Below are positions 1 through 6,521 of a stretch of 8,586 nucleotides of DNA, in pieces. Location of the stretch: NCBI GenBank assembly GCA_964583765.1, contig CAZOWW010000183.1, positions 1 to 8,586 of the forward strand, given 5' to 3'. The position numbers and the translations under genes were made by a program. The number at the start of each line of letters is the position of its first letter. Positions within the stretch are counted from its first letter, which is position 1. The notes under the pieces are model-generated. The model was not told the DNA's origin. It did no database searches and saw only the letters and a list, made by a program, of their open reading frames with translations. The stretch comes from CAZOWW01 sp964583765 (lineage in GTDB: Bacteria; Actinomycetota; Actinomycetes; Actinomycetales; Kineosporiaceae).

Positions 1-1386
1 GAGGCCCCCGGAGCCGATCGGGCCGCCCATGCTGAGGGGACCGGCCGGTCCACGGTCGTCCGCGGTGGCCGGAGCCCACGATCCCTGCGGTGCTGCTCCC
101 CAACCCGCGCTCGGCGGGGCACCGACGGGCGTTGCCGCCCAGGGTGTGTTCGTGCTGGCGGGTCCTCCCGGTGGCGCGGGGACCGGAGCCTGGTGGCCCG
201 GTTCCGGCAAGCCGCCACCGAACTCCTGGGCGCCGGCCTGGGGATACCCCTGCCCACCGCCGTACGGGAGGGCGGAGGATCCCGGCTGCGGGCGGGCGGC
301 GTCCGGGGTCCCGAACGGGGGGTGGAGGCCGGGGCCGGTCAGGTCCACCCGGGTGCCGCCGTCCGGGAACGGGTGTCCGCTGCCGGAGGCGCGCTCGAGC
401 CCGGCGAGATCGAGAACGGTCTCCTGGGCGCCGGGCATGCCGAGGCCGGTCGTCCCGGCCGGCGGACGCACCACAGAGGCCGGGGGCTCAGGAACCGATC
501 CTCGGTGTCCGGGCCCAGCAGGCGCCTGTCCGGGTCCGGGAGACGCAGGCCTGTCCGTGATCCCGGGGGCCGAGGTGGGCGGTACCTGCGGGCGCGGCGC
601 GGGATCACTGCCCTCGAGCAGGGTCAGGGGCACGGCCGGAGTCCAGGGGGCGAGCTGCTCGGCGAGCTCGGCCGGGGTCCGCGGGCCGTCCTGGATCGTG
701 CCCAGGGTGACGGCGCAGATCGTGTCGAGATCGTTGGGCACGCCGGGCACCAGATCGGCCGGAGGCACGGCCTGACCGCCGACCCTGGGGGCGTCCCCCA
801 TGCCGTCCACTCCCGGGCCCGGCCAGCGGCCGGTCAGCCCCGCGTAGAGCAGGCGCACCAGACCCACCGCGTCCACCCGGCTCGCGCTCTCCGGATCGAC
901 CAGGTCGATGCCGTTGGCGGCGGCCTCCACCGAGGTGCCGAGTAGCTTGACCGTCCCGTCCGGCTGCACGACGAGGCTGTGCGGTTCGAGTCGCAGGTGA
1001 TGCAGCCCACGTTGGCCGGCGAGGGCGAGCGCCTGGGCGGCTTCGCCGACCAGCCGGCGCGTGGTGTCGGCCGACAACGGGCCGGACGCGCACAACTGGG
1101 CGAGGTCACGACCCACCGGGTGCTCGCAGACCACATGGGCGACCGGCTCGCCACCCACGTCGATCACCCGCGCCATCCGGGCATCGTGGACCGCGCTCGC
1201 GCGGCGGGCCGCGTCGAGCACGTCCTCGACGAAGGGCTCCTGAGCATCCAGGACCCGTACGTCGACCGGCAGGTTCAGTACCACGTCGGTGGCGCGCCAC
1301 ATGGTGGCACCGCCTCCGGTGTCAATCTGCTCGTCCAGGCGATATCGGCCCGCCAAGAGCGTGCCATGCCCGATGATGCCGTCCAG
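1..1386 (-). CDS. Pseudokinase of the MurJ-associated type (3' end beyond the left edge)
   Basis: The frame is open from an in-frame TAG at about 1446-1444 to position 1, giving 462 codons with no stop. Residues about 13-250 follow a Ser/Thr kinase fold: a GRYRL opening, a glycine-rich loop (TGGGATMWRATD, 23-34), and an alpha-F Asp (D172 in RVDAVGL). Every catalytic motif is lost. The VAIK Lys is Arg (VRVLD, R44), the HRDLKPEN loop reads HLRLEPHS (130-137), and DFG reads GTS (150-152). It is therefore a pseudokinase. After about residue 260 it is a Pro/Gly-rich, probably disordered cytoplasmic tail that leaves the window; family members usually continue into a membrane span and an extracellular domain, not visible here. 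In M. tuberculosis the equivalent domain is fused to MurJ and, when phosphorylated by PknB, binds FhaA; a regulatory role towards MurJ is inferred. No ATG, GTG or TTG lies in frame before TTG 1356. I prefer CTG 1386, which has a GGAGGGAGG site 8 nt upstream and yields the family-like N-terminus (M)DGIIGHGTLLAGRYRL. Confidence 0.85.
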   Translation of the reverse strand, partial: MDGIIGHGTLLAGRYRLDEQIDTGGGATMWRATDVVLNLPVDVRVLDAQEPFVEDVLDAARRASAVHDARMARVIDVGGEPVAHVVCEHPVGRDLAQLCASGPLSADTTRRLVGEAAQALALAGQRGLHHLRLEPHSLVVQPDGTVKLLGTSVEAAANGIDLVDPESASRVDAVGLVRLLYAGLTGRWPGPGVDGMGDAPRVGGQAVPPADLVPGVPNDLDTICAVTLGTIQDGPRTPAELAEQLAPWTPAVPLTLLEGSDPAPRPQVPPTSAPGITDRPASPGPGQAPAGPGHRGSVPEPPASVVRPPAGTTGLGMPGAQETVLDLAGLERASGSGHPFPDGGTRVDLTGPGLHPPFGTPDAARPQPGSSALPYGGGQGYPQAGAQEFGGGLPEPGHQAPVPAPPGGPASTNTPWAATPVGAPPSAGWGAAPQGSWAPATADDRGPAGPLSMGGPIGSGGL

Positions 1387-1394
1387 TCCAGCCG

Positions 1395-1403
1395 CCTCCC
1401 TCC
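1395..1403 (-). promoter_or_regulatory. Strong ribosome binding site deciding the pseudokinase start
   Basis: GGAGGGAGG on the minus strand ends 8 nt before CTG 1386, ideal spacing for initiation there. It lies about 38 nt from the first conventional start codon (TTG 1356), too far to serve it. It is the best Shine-Dalgarno match among the starts visible in this window. Confidence 0.6.
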
Positions 1404-1440
1404 GCGACGGTCCGCGCGGCCCGGAGGCCGCACGGGCCCC

Positions 1441-1446
1441 ATGCTA
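1441..1446 (-). promoter_or_regulatory. Possible -10 element (TAGCAT) for the pseudokinase gene
   Basis: TAGCAT on the minus strand fits the actinobacterial TAnnnT -10 pattern. It would place a transcript start near 1434, with a leader of about 48 nt carrying the ribosome binding site. I see no recognisable -35 hexamer at 16-19 nt upstream, so this is weak. Confidence 0.25.
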
Positions 1447-1524
1447 GGCCGATCCGGTGGCCCGACGGGAGCGTGTGCGGCGTGGGCCACACTCCGCGTC
1501 CGTCCGCGCACGGCCTGACATCGA

Positions 1525-1558
1525 TCCGGAACCGGCAATCGGGACCCTTCCGGAACCG
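1525..1558. repeat. Direct repeat TCCGGAACCG, two copies 24 bp apart
   Basis: Perfect 10-bp copies lie at 1525-1534 and 1549-1558, in the 213-bp gap between the MurJ stop and the pseudokinase start. Each contains the palindromic core TCCGGA. The spacing is close to two helical turns plus a little, so a dimeric regulator site is possible. The second copy also lies inside the loop of the hairpin at 1541-1573. Confidence 0.4.
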
Positions 1559-1590
1559 CCACTGCGGGGTCCCTAACCCCTGCCGGGGGT
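1541..1590 (-). terminator. Hairpins just after the DUF6049-MurJ gene
   Basis: Read on the minus strand after the stop at 1600-1602 there are two inverted repeats. A short one pairs ACCCC (1576-1580) with GGGGT (1586-1590) around a 5-nt loop. A second pairs GGGACCC (1541-1547) with GGGTCCC (1567-1573) around a 19-nt loop. Neither is followed by a T tract. They may attenuate or end transcription ahead of the pseudokinase gene, but in DNA this GC-rich such stems also arise by chance. Confidence 0.3.
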
Positions 1591-1599
1591 CCGCACCGC

Positions 1600-4500
1600 C
1601 TAGCGGCGACGGCCCGGTAGCAGCCGGCTCAGCAGCGGGTCGACGAGCTCGGCCACCTCGCTGACCCGGAGCATGCGCAGCACCACGAAGTACCCGACGA
1701 CCAGCACGCTCCCGCCCAGGAACAGCCCGAGCAGGGCCGCCGGCCGGCCCTCGCCGAGCGAACCGGTCACCAGGTGCCCGACCAGCCAGCCGGCGACCCC
1801 GGCGGCGAGCCCGGCGGGGACCAGCCGGGCGAAGACCCCGGCGAGCCGGCCCCCGCCGAAGGCGCCGATCCGACGGCGCAGGACGACCGCGGAGATGGCA
1901 CAGCCCACACAGTTGCCGGCGCTGATCGCCAGGCCGACGCCGGCAATGACGTGCTGGGGTGAGAGCAGCTCGAGGGACAGCACGCACCCGATCATCGAGA
2001 CGATCGTCACCGGGATCTGGATGAGGAACGGGGTACGGGCGTCCTCGAAGACGAAGAAGACCCGCTGGAACATGTAGTGCGCACTGAACGCGGCGAGTCC
2101 CACCACGAGGCCCGCGACCCCCTCGGCGACCCCCTCGGTGGCACTGCGGGGATTGCCCCAGAAGAAGGTGTACGTCACGAGCGGACCGAGGAAGACGAAC
2201 AGCACGCTGGACAGCACGGTGACCCCCCCGGTGAGGCGCAGGCCGAGCGACAGGTCGGCCTGCACCTTCTCCAGGTCGCCCCGGGCCGCGGCCCGGGACA
2301 TGCGGGTGAACAGCGCGGTCACGAGCGAGACCGTGACCAGCGAGTGGGGGACGATGTAGAGCAGGAAGGCACGGTCGTAGGTGGCGACCCCCGGGGCGTG
2401 GGGGTGATCGCCGGCCGCGGTCATCACCCGCGAGACGACGACGAAGGCCATCTGGTTCACCGCGACGTTCGCGAAGGACCACCCGGCCATCCGGCTCGCA
2501 CTGCCCAGGCCGACGCCGCGGAACCCCCACCGGAAGCGCCAGCGGTAGCCGTTGGCCCGCAACACCGGCACGAGAATCAGGGCCTGGGCCGCGATCCCCA
2601 GGGTGAACGTGCCGCCGAGGACGCCGGCCGTGGTGGGCGACCACCAGGAGGCCGGCTGCGCCTGCGGGACCTGGTGGGGGCGGTAGGCCATCGCGTGGTG
2701 GGTGTGCGCGAAGAGCCACATCCCTCCGATGATCACCACGTTGTTGATCGCCGGGGCCCACATGAAGGCGCCGAATCGCCCGCGCGCGTTGAGTACCTGG
2801 CCGAGGATCGTGTACAGCCCGTAGAAGAACACCTGGGGCAGGCACCAGAACGCGAAGAGCACCCCGAGGTGGAAGCGGCCGGCGCTCCAGTTGTCGCTGA
2901 AGAGCGCGACGAACAGCGGCGCGGCGACGGTGACCGCGGCGGTGATCACGGTGAGGGCGATCAGCGCCAGGGTGATCAGCCGGTCCACGAACTCCCGGCC
3001 ACCGTCGGGCAGCTGGCTGGCGCGCACGATCTGCGGCACGAGGATGGCGTTGAAGGCGCCGCCGATCAGCAGGATGTAGACCGTGTTGGGCACCTTGTTC
3101 GCCACGGAGAACGCCTCGGGCCCGTCGCCGGTCAGACCGATCGTCGAGGCGAGGACCACGGTGCTCAGCAGGCCGAGGATCCGCGAGACCAGCGTGCCGG
3201 CGGCCATCAGCGCGCTGCTGCGCATCACGCCCGAGCTACCGGCGTCCTGGTCGGAGCCGGACGGTGTGCCCTGGCCGGAGCCGGTGCCCCCGGAGGAGCC
3301 GGACGTGCCGGCTCCGGCCAGGTCCGGACGGTAGATGGGGATCTGTCCGGTGAGCGGCGAGCCGTCCCCGCCCGAGGTGAGATCGGAGTCGGGGTCCGCG
3401 GGGAGCACCTGGGGGATCGCGGTGCCCGGGGCCCAGGCCGGGGTGGTGAGCACTCCGGTGCGTGCCCGGGCCATCGCGGCGGCCGTGGCGCGGTCCGCAC
3501 GTGCGGCACCGACCGATGCGACGGCGGAGGCCGTGGCCGCGGCCGCGAGGGTGCCGTCAGGGGTCGACGCAGCCGCTCCGACGGCCTGGCCCGGGCGCCG
3601 ACGGGAGCCCCCCCGGGAGGCGTGGCGGGCCCGGGGTCCGCTCGCGCGGCTGAGCCCGGCCTCGGGGTGCAGTTCGTCGAGGTCGGGCGCGCCCTGGGTG
3701 CGCGGTCGGGTGCGTCCCCGCCGCACGGTCCGCACGAGGCCCGTGACGAAGAGCAGGACCACCACGCAGGTCGCCACGCTCAGCCCGAGCGACTCCCAGT
3801 TGGGATGCACCCGGACCAGGATGATCGTGGGCCGGCTGAGCAGCACGCCGTTCGCGGTGGTCAGGCGGGCCTCGGCGTTCACATTGCCGCTCGCCACCCC
3901 CCGCACGGAGATGCGTACCCGTTGGGTGGAGTCGGGATCCAGCACCAGGACGCGGGGTTTGCCCGCGACGAGCCGTCCCGACTGCGGGCGCAGGGTGAGC
4001 GTGATCCGTACGGAGTAGGGCAGTGCGTTGGTCACCCACACCGGGAGCTCGGCGGAGGGTGCCCACAGGTTCACCGCGCCGCCCCGGTCGACCGTGATCC
4101 CGCCGTAGAGCGTGTTCACGACCCGCGCCAGGTTCGTGGCCTGCTGTGCCATCTCCGGAGCGAGGCCGCGCCAGCCGAGGCCGACGAGAGACAGGGCCCT
4201 CGTGCGCATCGAGGACAGCACCGACGTGTCCGTGATCACGGGCTCGAAGCGCGTGGTGCGCAGCTCGCTGGTGGCCAGGGAGGCCACCGACGAGCGGGGC
4301 AGCTCGCCGGCCTGGGCACTGACCGGGTAGGCCTCGGGTGAGCGGGTGACCGTGTCGTCCGGGCTCTCCCGAAGCTGGGTCAGGGTGCGCAGGGACACCC
4401 ACGGCGCCGTGTGCAGCGCGCTCAGCAACCCCGCGACGCTCTGCGGGTGGGCCGGGTCCCAGTTCCTGGGCAGTGCCGCGAGCAGCCATCGCCCGTCGTT

Positions 4501-5961
4501 GGGGCGCTGCAGGGTGACCACGGCGAGGTCGGCGAGCACCAGTTGGCCGACGAGGGGGTCGTTCGTGGCCCCGGCTGCGGCGAGTTCCCTGGACAGCGTG
4601 TGGTCGTAGAGCAACCCGGTCGCCCGGGGGGTGATCCCCGGCAGGGTGACCTTGGCCGAGGGGGTGTATGTGACGTCCGTCCCGACCGGTTCGGTGTCGG
4701 AGTCGAGCAGCACCGTGGCGCGGCGATTGGTGGACAGGAAGGACAGGGTCGCCGGGTCGGCCACCCCGGCGAAGGGCCAGACCACCCCCGACTGCGCGGT
4801 CAGGTGGGCGGAGGTGAGGGCATGGTTGCCCTCCTCACCGGCCCGGTTGAGCAGCCCGGTCGCCCGGCCGTGGGCGAGGGCGGTCAGGTCCGGATCCGCC
4901 CAGGGCAGGGACACCAGGTCCCGGCCCCGGGCCCGGGTGGTGAGTCGGTCGAGGAAGGTCGCGGCGATGGTCCGCAGGTTCGGGTCGTCCCAGACCGTGC
5001 CGGAGGACGTGCCGGAGGACGGCGAACCGGGGCTGCTCGTGAGGGTGGACGTGATCTCGGGTTGGGAGGCGCTCTTGCCGCCCGCGGCCGCCCGCGTGGT
5101 GACCAGGGTCATCGGGTCGGGCGGGGCGGTGGTCGTGGTCGAGTTGCTCCCGTTGCCCGCTGCGGGCTGGGTGCCGGGGGTGAGCGCCTGGACGAGTGCG
5201 GGATCCAGCGCCCACGCGACGGCCGGGTCGGCGATCGCGGTCAGTTCGCGGTCCAGGCGCCCGCCCGGCTCCACCTGCCGGAGCAGATCGGTGGTTGCCG
5301 TCCCCGCGTCCGGCACGGCCAGACCGGCCTGGACCGGTGCCACGAGGGTGAGCCGGGTCGGCTCGACGTCGGAACTCGGGTACCAGACGAGGAAGCCTCG
5401 ATGCGAGCCGAGCAGGTGCCCCGTACCGCTGGCGGTGTCGGTGGCCGCCACCAGCACCCCGTACGGACCGGCGTCGGTGAGGGCGGAGCCCAGGCCCAGG
5501 TCGGATGCGGGGAGCTGCAGGGTGAAGGCCGCACTCCGACCCGGCGCCAGGGAGCCGGGGATCGAAGCCTGGGCCGGGACGTGTCGGGAGGCGTTGACCG
5601 TGCTGTCCCCGGAAGCCCATCCGGCCACACCGGCGCGGGTGACGAAGGGAGCGCGGGTGAGACGCAGCTCGACCTGCACCCCGTCCAGTGCCTGGCGGGA
5701 CGTGTTGGTCACCCGGCCGCGGACCACGAGGGTGTCGGCGCGGGTGAGACCGGCCGGGGAGAGCGAGTCCACGTCCACGGTCAGTGGGCGGTCACCCGCG
5801 GTCGTGGTGGGGGCGGCGGCGAACACGGTCGCCGCAGGCGTGGCGGTCCCGGCCGAGGCCGGCAGCGCCGCCGCAGTCGTCGCGCCGAGGGCGAGCAGGA
5901 TCGCGGCCCCACGGGTGGGCAGGCGGGCTGGCCGGGAGTGGGGCGGCCGGGACGACGTCAC
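1600..5961 (-). CDS. murJ: DUF6049-MurJ fusion: secreted/anchored N-terminal protein joined to lipid II flippase
   Basis: One frame of 1453 codons. Residues 1-37 are a signal peptide with a likely ASA cut at A37. Residues about 58-175 form an Ig-like beta domain. About 200-630 match the actinobacterial DUF6049 type (as in Rv3909) by pattern, including AWALDPALVQAL (249-260). A membrane-proximal beta domain (about 630-721) precedes a single span (about 725-743) followed by basic residues. An Ala/Gly/Ser-rich cytoplasmic linker (about 747-912) leads into a full-length MurJ/MviN flippase (about 913-1453; 541 residues, the usual size). MurJ signatures include SALMAAGTLVSRILGLL, FSVANKVPNTVYILLIGGAFNAI and FYGLYTILGQVLNARGRFGAF. 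MurJ moves lipid II across the membrane for peptidoglycan synthesis; the DUF6049 part has no known activity. The start is GTG 5961, overlapping the NUDIX stop as GTGA, with GGAGG 4 nt upstream, so the two are translationally coupled. No stop and no good internal ribosome site was seen in the linker. In M. tuberculosis these are two genes. Confidence 0.9.
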   Translation of the reverse strand: MTSSRPPHSRPARLPTRGAAILLALGATTAAALPASAGTATPAATVFAAAPTTTAGDRPLTVDVDSLSPAGLTRADTLVVRGRVTNTSRQALDGVQVELRLTRAPFVTRAGVAGWASGDSTVNASRHVPAQASIPGSLAPGRSAAFTLQLPASDLGLGSALTDAGPYGVLVAATDTASGTGHLLGSHRGFLVWYPSSDVEPTRLTLVAPVQAGLAVPDAGTATTDLLRQVEPGGRLDRELTAIADPAVAWALDPALVQALTPGTQPAAGNGSNSTTTTAPPDPMTLVTTRAAAGGKSASQPEITSTLTSSPGSPSSGTSSGTVWDDPNLRTIAATFLDRLTTRARGRDLVSLPWADPDLTALAHGRATGLLNRAGEEGNHALTSAHLTAQSGVVWPFAGVADPATLSFLSTNRRATVLLDSDTEPVGTDVTYTPSAKVTLPGITPRATGLLYDHTLSRELAAAGATNDPLVGQLVLADLAVVTLQRPNDGRWLLAALPRNWDPAHPQSVAGLLSALHTAPWVSLRTLTQLRESPDDTVTRSPEAYPVSAQAGELPRSSVASLATSELRTTRFEPVITDTSVLSSMRTRALSLVGLGWRGLAPEMAQQATNLARVVNTLYGGITVDRGGAVNLWAPSAELPVWVTNALPYSVRITLTLRPQSGRLVAGKPRVLVLDPDSTQRVRISVRGVASGNVNAEARLTTANGVLLSRPTIILVRVHPNWESLGLSVATCVVVLLFVTGLVRTVRRGRTRPRTQGAPDLDELHPEAGLSRASGPRARHASRGGSRRRPGQAVGAAASTPDGTLAAAATASAVASVGAARADRATAAAMARARTGVLTTPAWAPGTAIPQVLPADPDSDLTSGGDGSPLTGQIPIYRPDLAGAGTSGSSGGTGSGQGTPSGSDQDAGSSGVMRSSALMAAGTLVSRILGLLSTVVLASTIGLTGDGPEAFSVANKVPNTVYILLIGGAFNAILVPQIVRASQLPDGGREFVDRLITLALIALTVITAAVTVAAPLFVALFSDNWSAGRFHLGVLFAFWCLPQVFFYGLYTILGQVLNARGRFGAFMWAPAINNVVIIGGMWLFAHTHHAMAYRPHQVPQAQPASWWSPTTAGVLGGTFTLGIAAQALILVPVLRANGYRWRFRWGFRGVGLGSASRMAGWSFANVAVNQMAFVVVSRVMTAAGDHPHAPGVATYDRAFLLYIVPHSLVTVSLVTALFTRMSRAAARGDLEKVQADLSLGLRLTGGVTVLSSVLFVFLGPLVTYTFFWGNPRSATEGVAEGVAGLVVGLAAFSAHYMFQRVFFVFEDARTPFLIQIPVTIVSMIGCVLSLELLSPQHVIAGVGLAISAGNCVGCAISAVVLRRRIGAFGGGRLAGVFARLVPAGLAAGVAGWLVGHLVTGSLGEGRPAALLGLFLGGSVLVVGYFVVLRMLRVSEVAELVDPLLSRLLPGRRR
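3226..3723 (-). other. Low-complexity linker joining DUF6049 and MurJ
   Basis: This segment encodes residues about 747-911 of the fusion. It starts with Arg-rich stretches (GPRARHASRGGSRRRPG), passes through an Ala-rich region (about 795-832), and ends in Gly/Ser-rich sequence just before MurJ. It follows a membrane span and basic residues, so it should be cytoplasmic. The only in-frame ATG codons near the junction (3474, 3225 and 3207) have no Shine-Dalgarno-like sequence before them, which argues that MurJ is made only as part of the fusion. Confidence 0.6.
4997..5020 (-). repeat. Two perfect 12-bp tandem copies encoding SSGT SSGT
   Basis: On the plus strand GTGCCGGAGGAC occurs twice back to back (4997-5008 and 5009-5020). 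It lies in a Ser/Gly/Pro-rich spacer of the DUF6049 half (SPGSPSSGTSSGTVW). The repeat keeps the frame and probably arose by slippage in a flexible extracellular loop; its copy number may vary between strains. Confidence 0.7.
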
Positions 5962-6437
5962 AGGACCTCCGACAGTCGGGCCGCCGCCTCACGTGCGATG
6001 CGTCGTTCGTTCGGGAAGGCCAGGAGGCGGTTGAGCTCCCCCAGCGTCGTCCAGGCGACGTCGATGGCCTCGTGGTCCGGGTCGCCCTCGACGCTCAGGT
6101 TCCCACCGACCGCCTCCAGCAGGAAGTGGTGCACGATCTTGTGCACGCGCCGGCCCTCGGCGGCGAACCAGTAGTCGATGGTGCCCAGCGAGCTGAGGAT
6201 GCGTCCCTTGATGCCCGTCTCCTCCTCGATCTCACGGACCGAGGCCATCTCGGGGGACTCCCCGTTCTCGAGATGTCCCTTGGGCAGACACCACTCGACG
6301 CGTCCGGCCCGGTTGAGGCGCGCGATCACCGCCGCGCGCGCGGGTCCCGCGGCGCGGTCGACGACGAGTCCGCCCGCAGAGATCTCCTCGATGGTGGGCA
6401 CACTGCGACGTCGTCCGGGTTGGGACGGTCGCGGCAT
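5958..6437 (-). CDS. NUDIX hydrolase, MutT4-like
   Basis: This small cytoplasmic hydrolase acts on nucleoside-diphosphate-linked compounds; the exact substrate cannot be read from sequence. A complete Nudix box Gx5Ex7REUxEExGU is present, running from G in KGHLENGE through REIEEETGI, with all the metal-binding Glu residues. The flanking sequence (SAGGLVVD, WCLPKGH, GTIDYWFAAEGRRVHKIVHHFLLE) closely resembles M. tuberculosis MutT4 (Rv3908) as I recall it, and the gene has the same neighbours. Two starts are possible: GTG 6446 (162 residues) and ATG 6437 (159 residues). I chose ATG 6437 because a TAnnnT -10 box (TACAGT, 6450-6445) ends 7 nt before it, as for a leaderless mRNA; GTG 6446 would lie inside that box. 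Neither start has a ribosome binding site. It is probably the first gene of the minus-strand operon and overlaps the DUF6049-MurJ start by 4 bp. Confidence 0.92.
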   Translation of the reverse strand: MPRPSQPGRRRSVPTIEEISAGGLVVDRAAGPARAAVIARLNRAGRVEWCLPKGHLENGESPEMASVREIEEETGIKGRILSSLGTIDYWFAAEGRRVHKIVHHFLLEAVGGNLSVEGDPDHEAIDVAWTTLGELNRLLAFPNERRIAREAAARLSEVL

Positions 6438-6441
6438 GACC

Positions 6442-6498
6442 GTCACTGTAACTAGTCCCGAGAAGTCACCGTCCAGGGCCGACGGCCCGCGTCACGGT
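6442..6498. repeat. Three GTCACnGT copies in the divergent promoter region
   Basis: GTCACTGT (6442-6449), GTCACCGT (6465-6472) and GTCACGGT (6491-6498) lie on the plus strand at 23- and 26-bp steps, within the 84-bp gap between the two divergent genes. The third is part of the perfect palindrome GTCAC-g-GTGAC (6491-6501), and the first overlaps the -10 element. A shared operator is possible; chance is not excluded in such GC-rich DNA. Confidence 0.3.
6445..6450 (-). promoter_or_regulatory. -10 element TACAGT of a likely leaderless promoter
   Basis: TACAGT on the minus strand matches TAnnnT fully. Transcription would begin at about 6438-6437, on or next to the ATG of the NUDIX gene. A poor -35 candidate (TGGACG, 6475-6470) sits 19 nt upstream. 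This is presumably the promoter of the NUDIX / DUF6049-MurJ operon. Confidence 0.45.
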
Positions 6499-6521
6499 GA
6501 CCGGTACCGAATCTGGCACCC

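Noticed and set aside
29..1518. Plus-strand open frames at 29-775, 193-945 and 979-1518
   Set aside because: They are antisense to the pseudokinase frame, which alone shows a recognisable fold and continuous family resemblance.
1387..1599. Small gene in the gap between MurJ and the pseudokinase
   Set aside because: Open frames here are short or are shadows extending from neighbouring genes, with no ribosome site or recognisable product; only repeats and hairpins are visible.
1322..2845. 507-codon minus-strand frame overlapping MurJ
   Set aside because: Arg/Pro-rich shifted frame of MurJ with no membrane segments; not evidence for a frameshift, since MurJ is intact in its own frame.
3207..3474. 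Separate MurJ start at ATG 3474, 3225 or 3207
   Set aside because: No Shine-Dalgarno-like sequence precedes any of them and the upstream frame is open without a stop, so the fusion is the simpler reading. It is not fully excluded.
4340..4580. Catalytic function for the DUF6049 half
   Set aside because: I could not identify catalytic motifs of a known enzyme family, so no activity is assigned.
2077..6174. Very long plus-strand open frames (2077-4341 and 4411-6174)
   Set aside because: They lie antisense to the DUF6049-MurJ gene, have Arg/Gly/His/Glu-rich composition without domains or membrane segments, and arise from high GC content opening the opposite strand.
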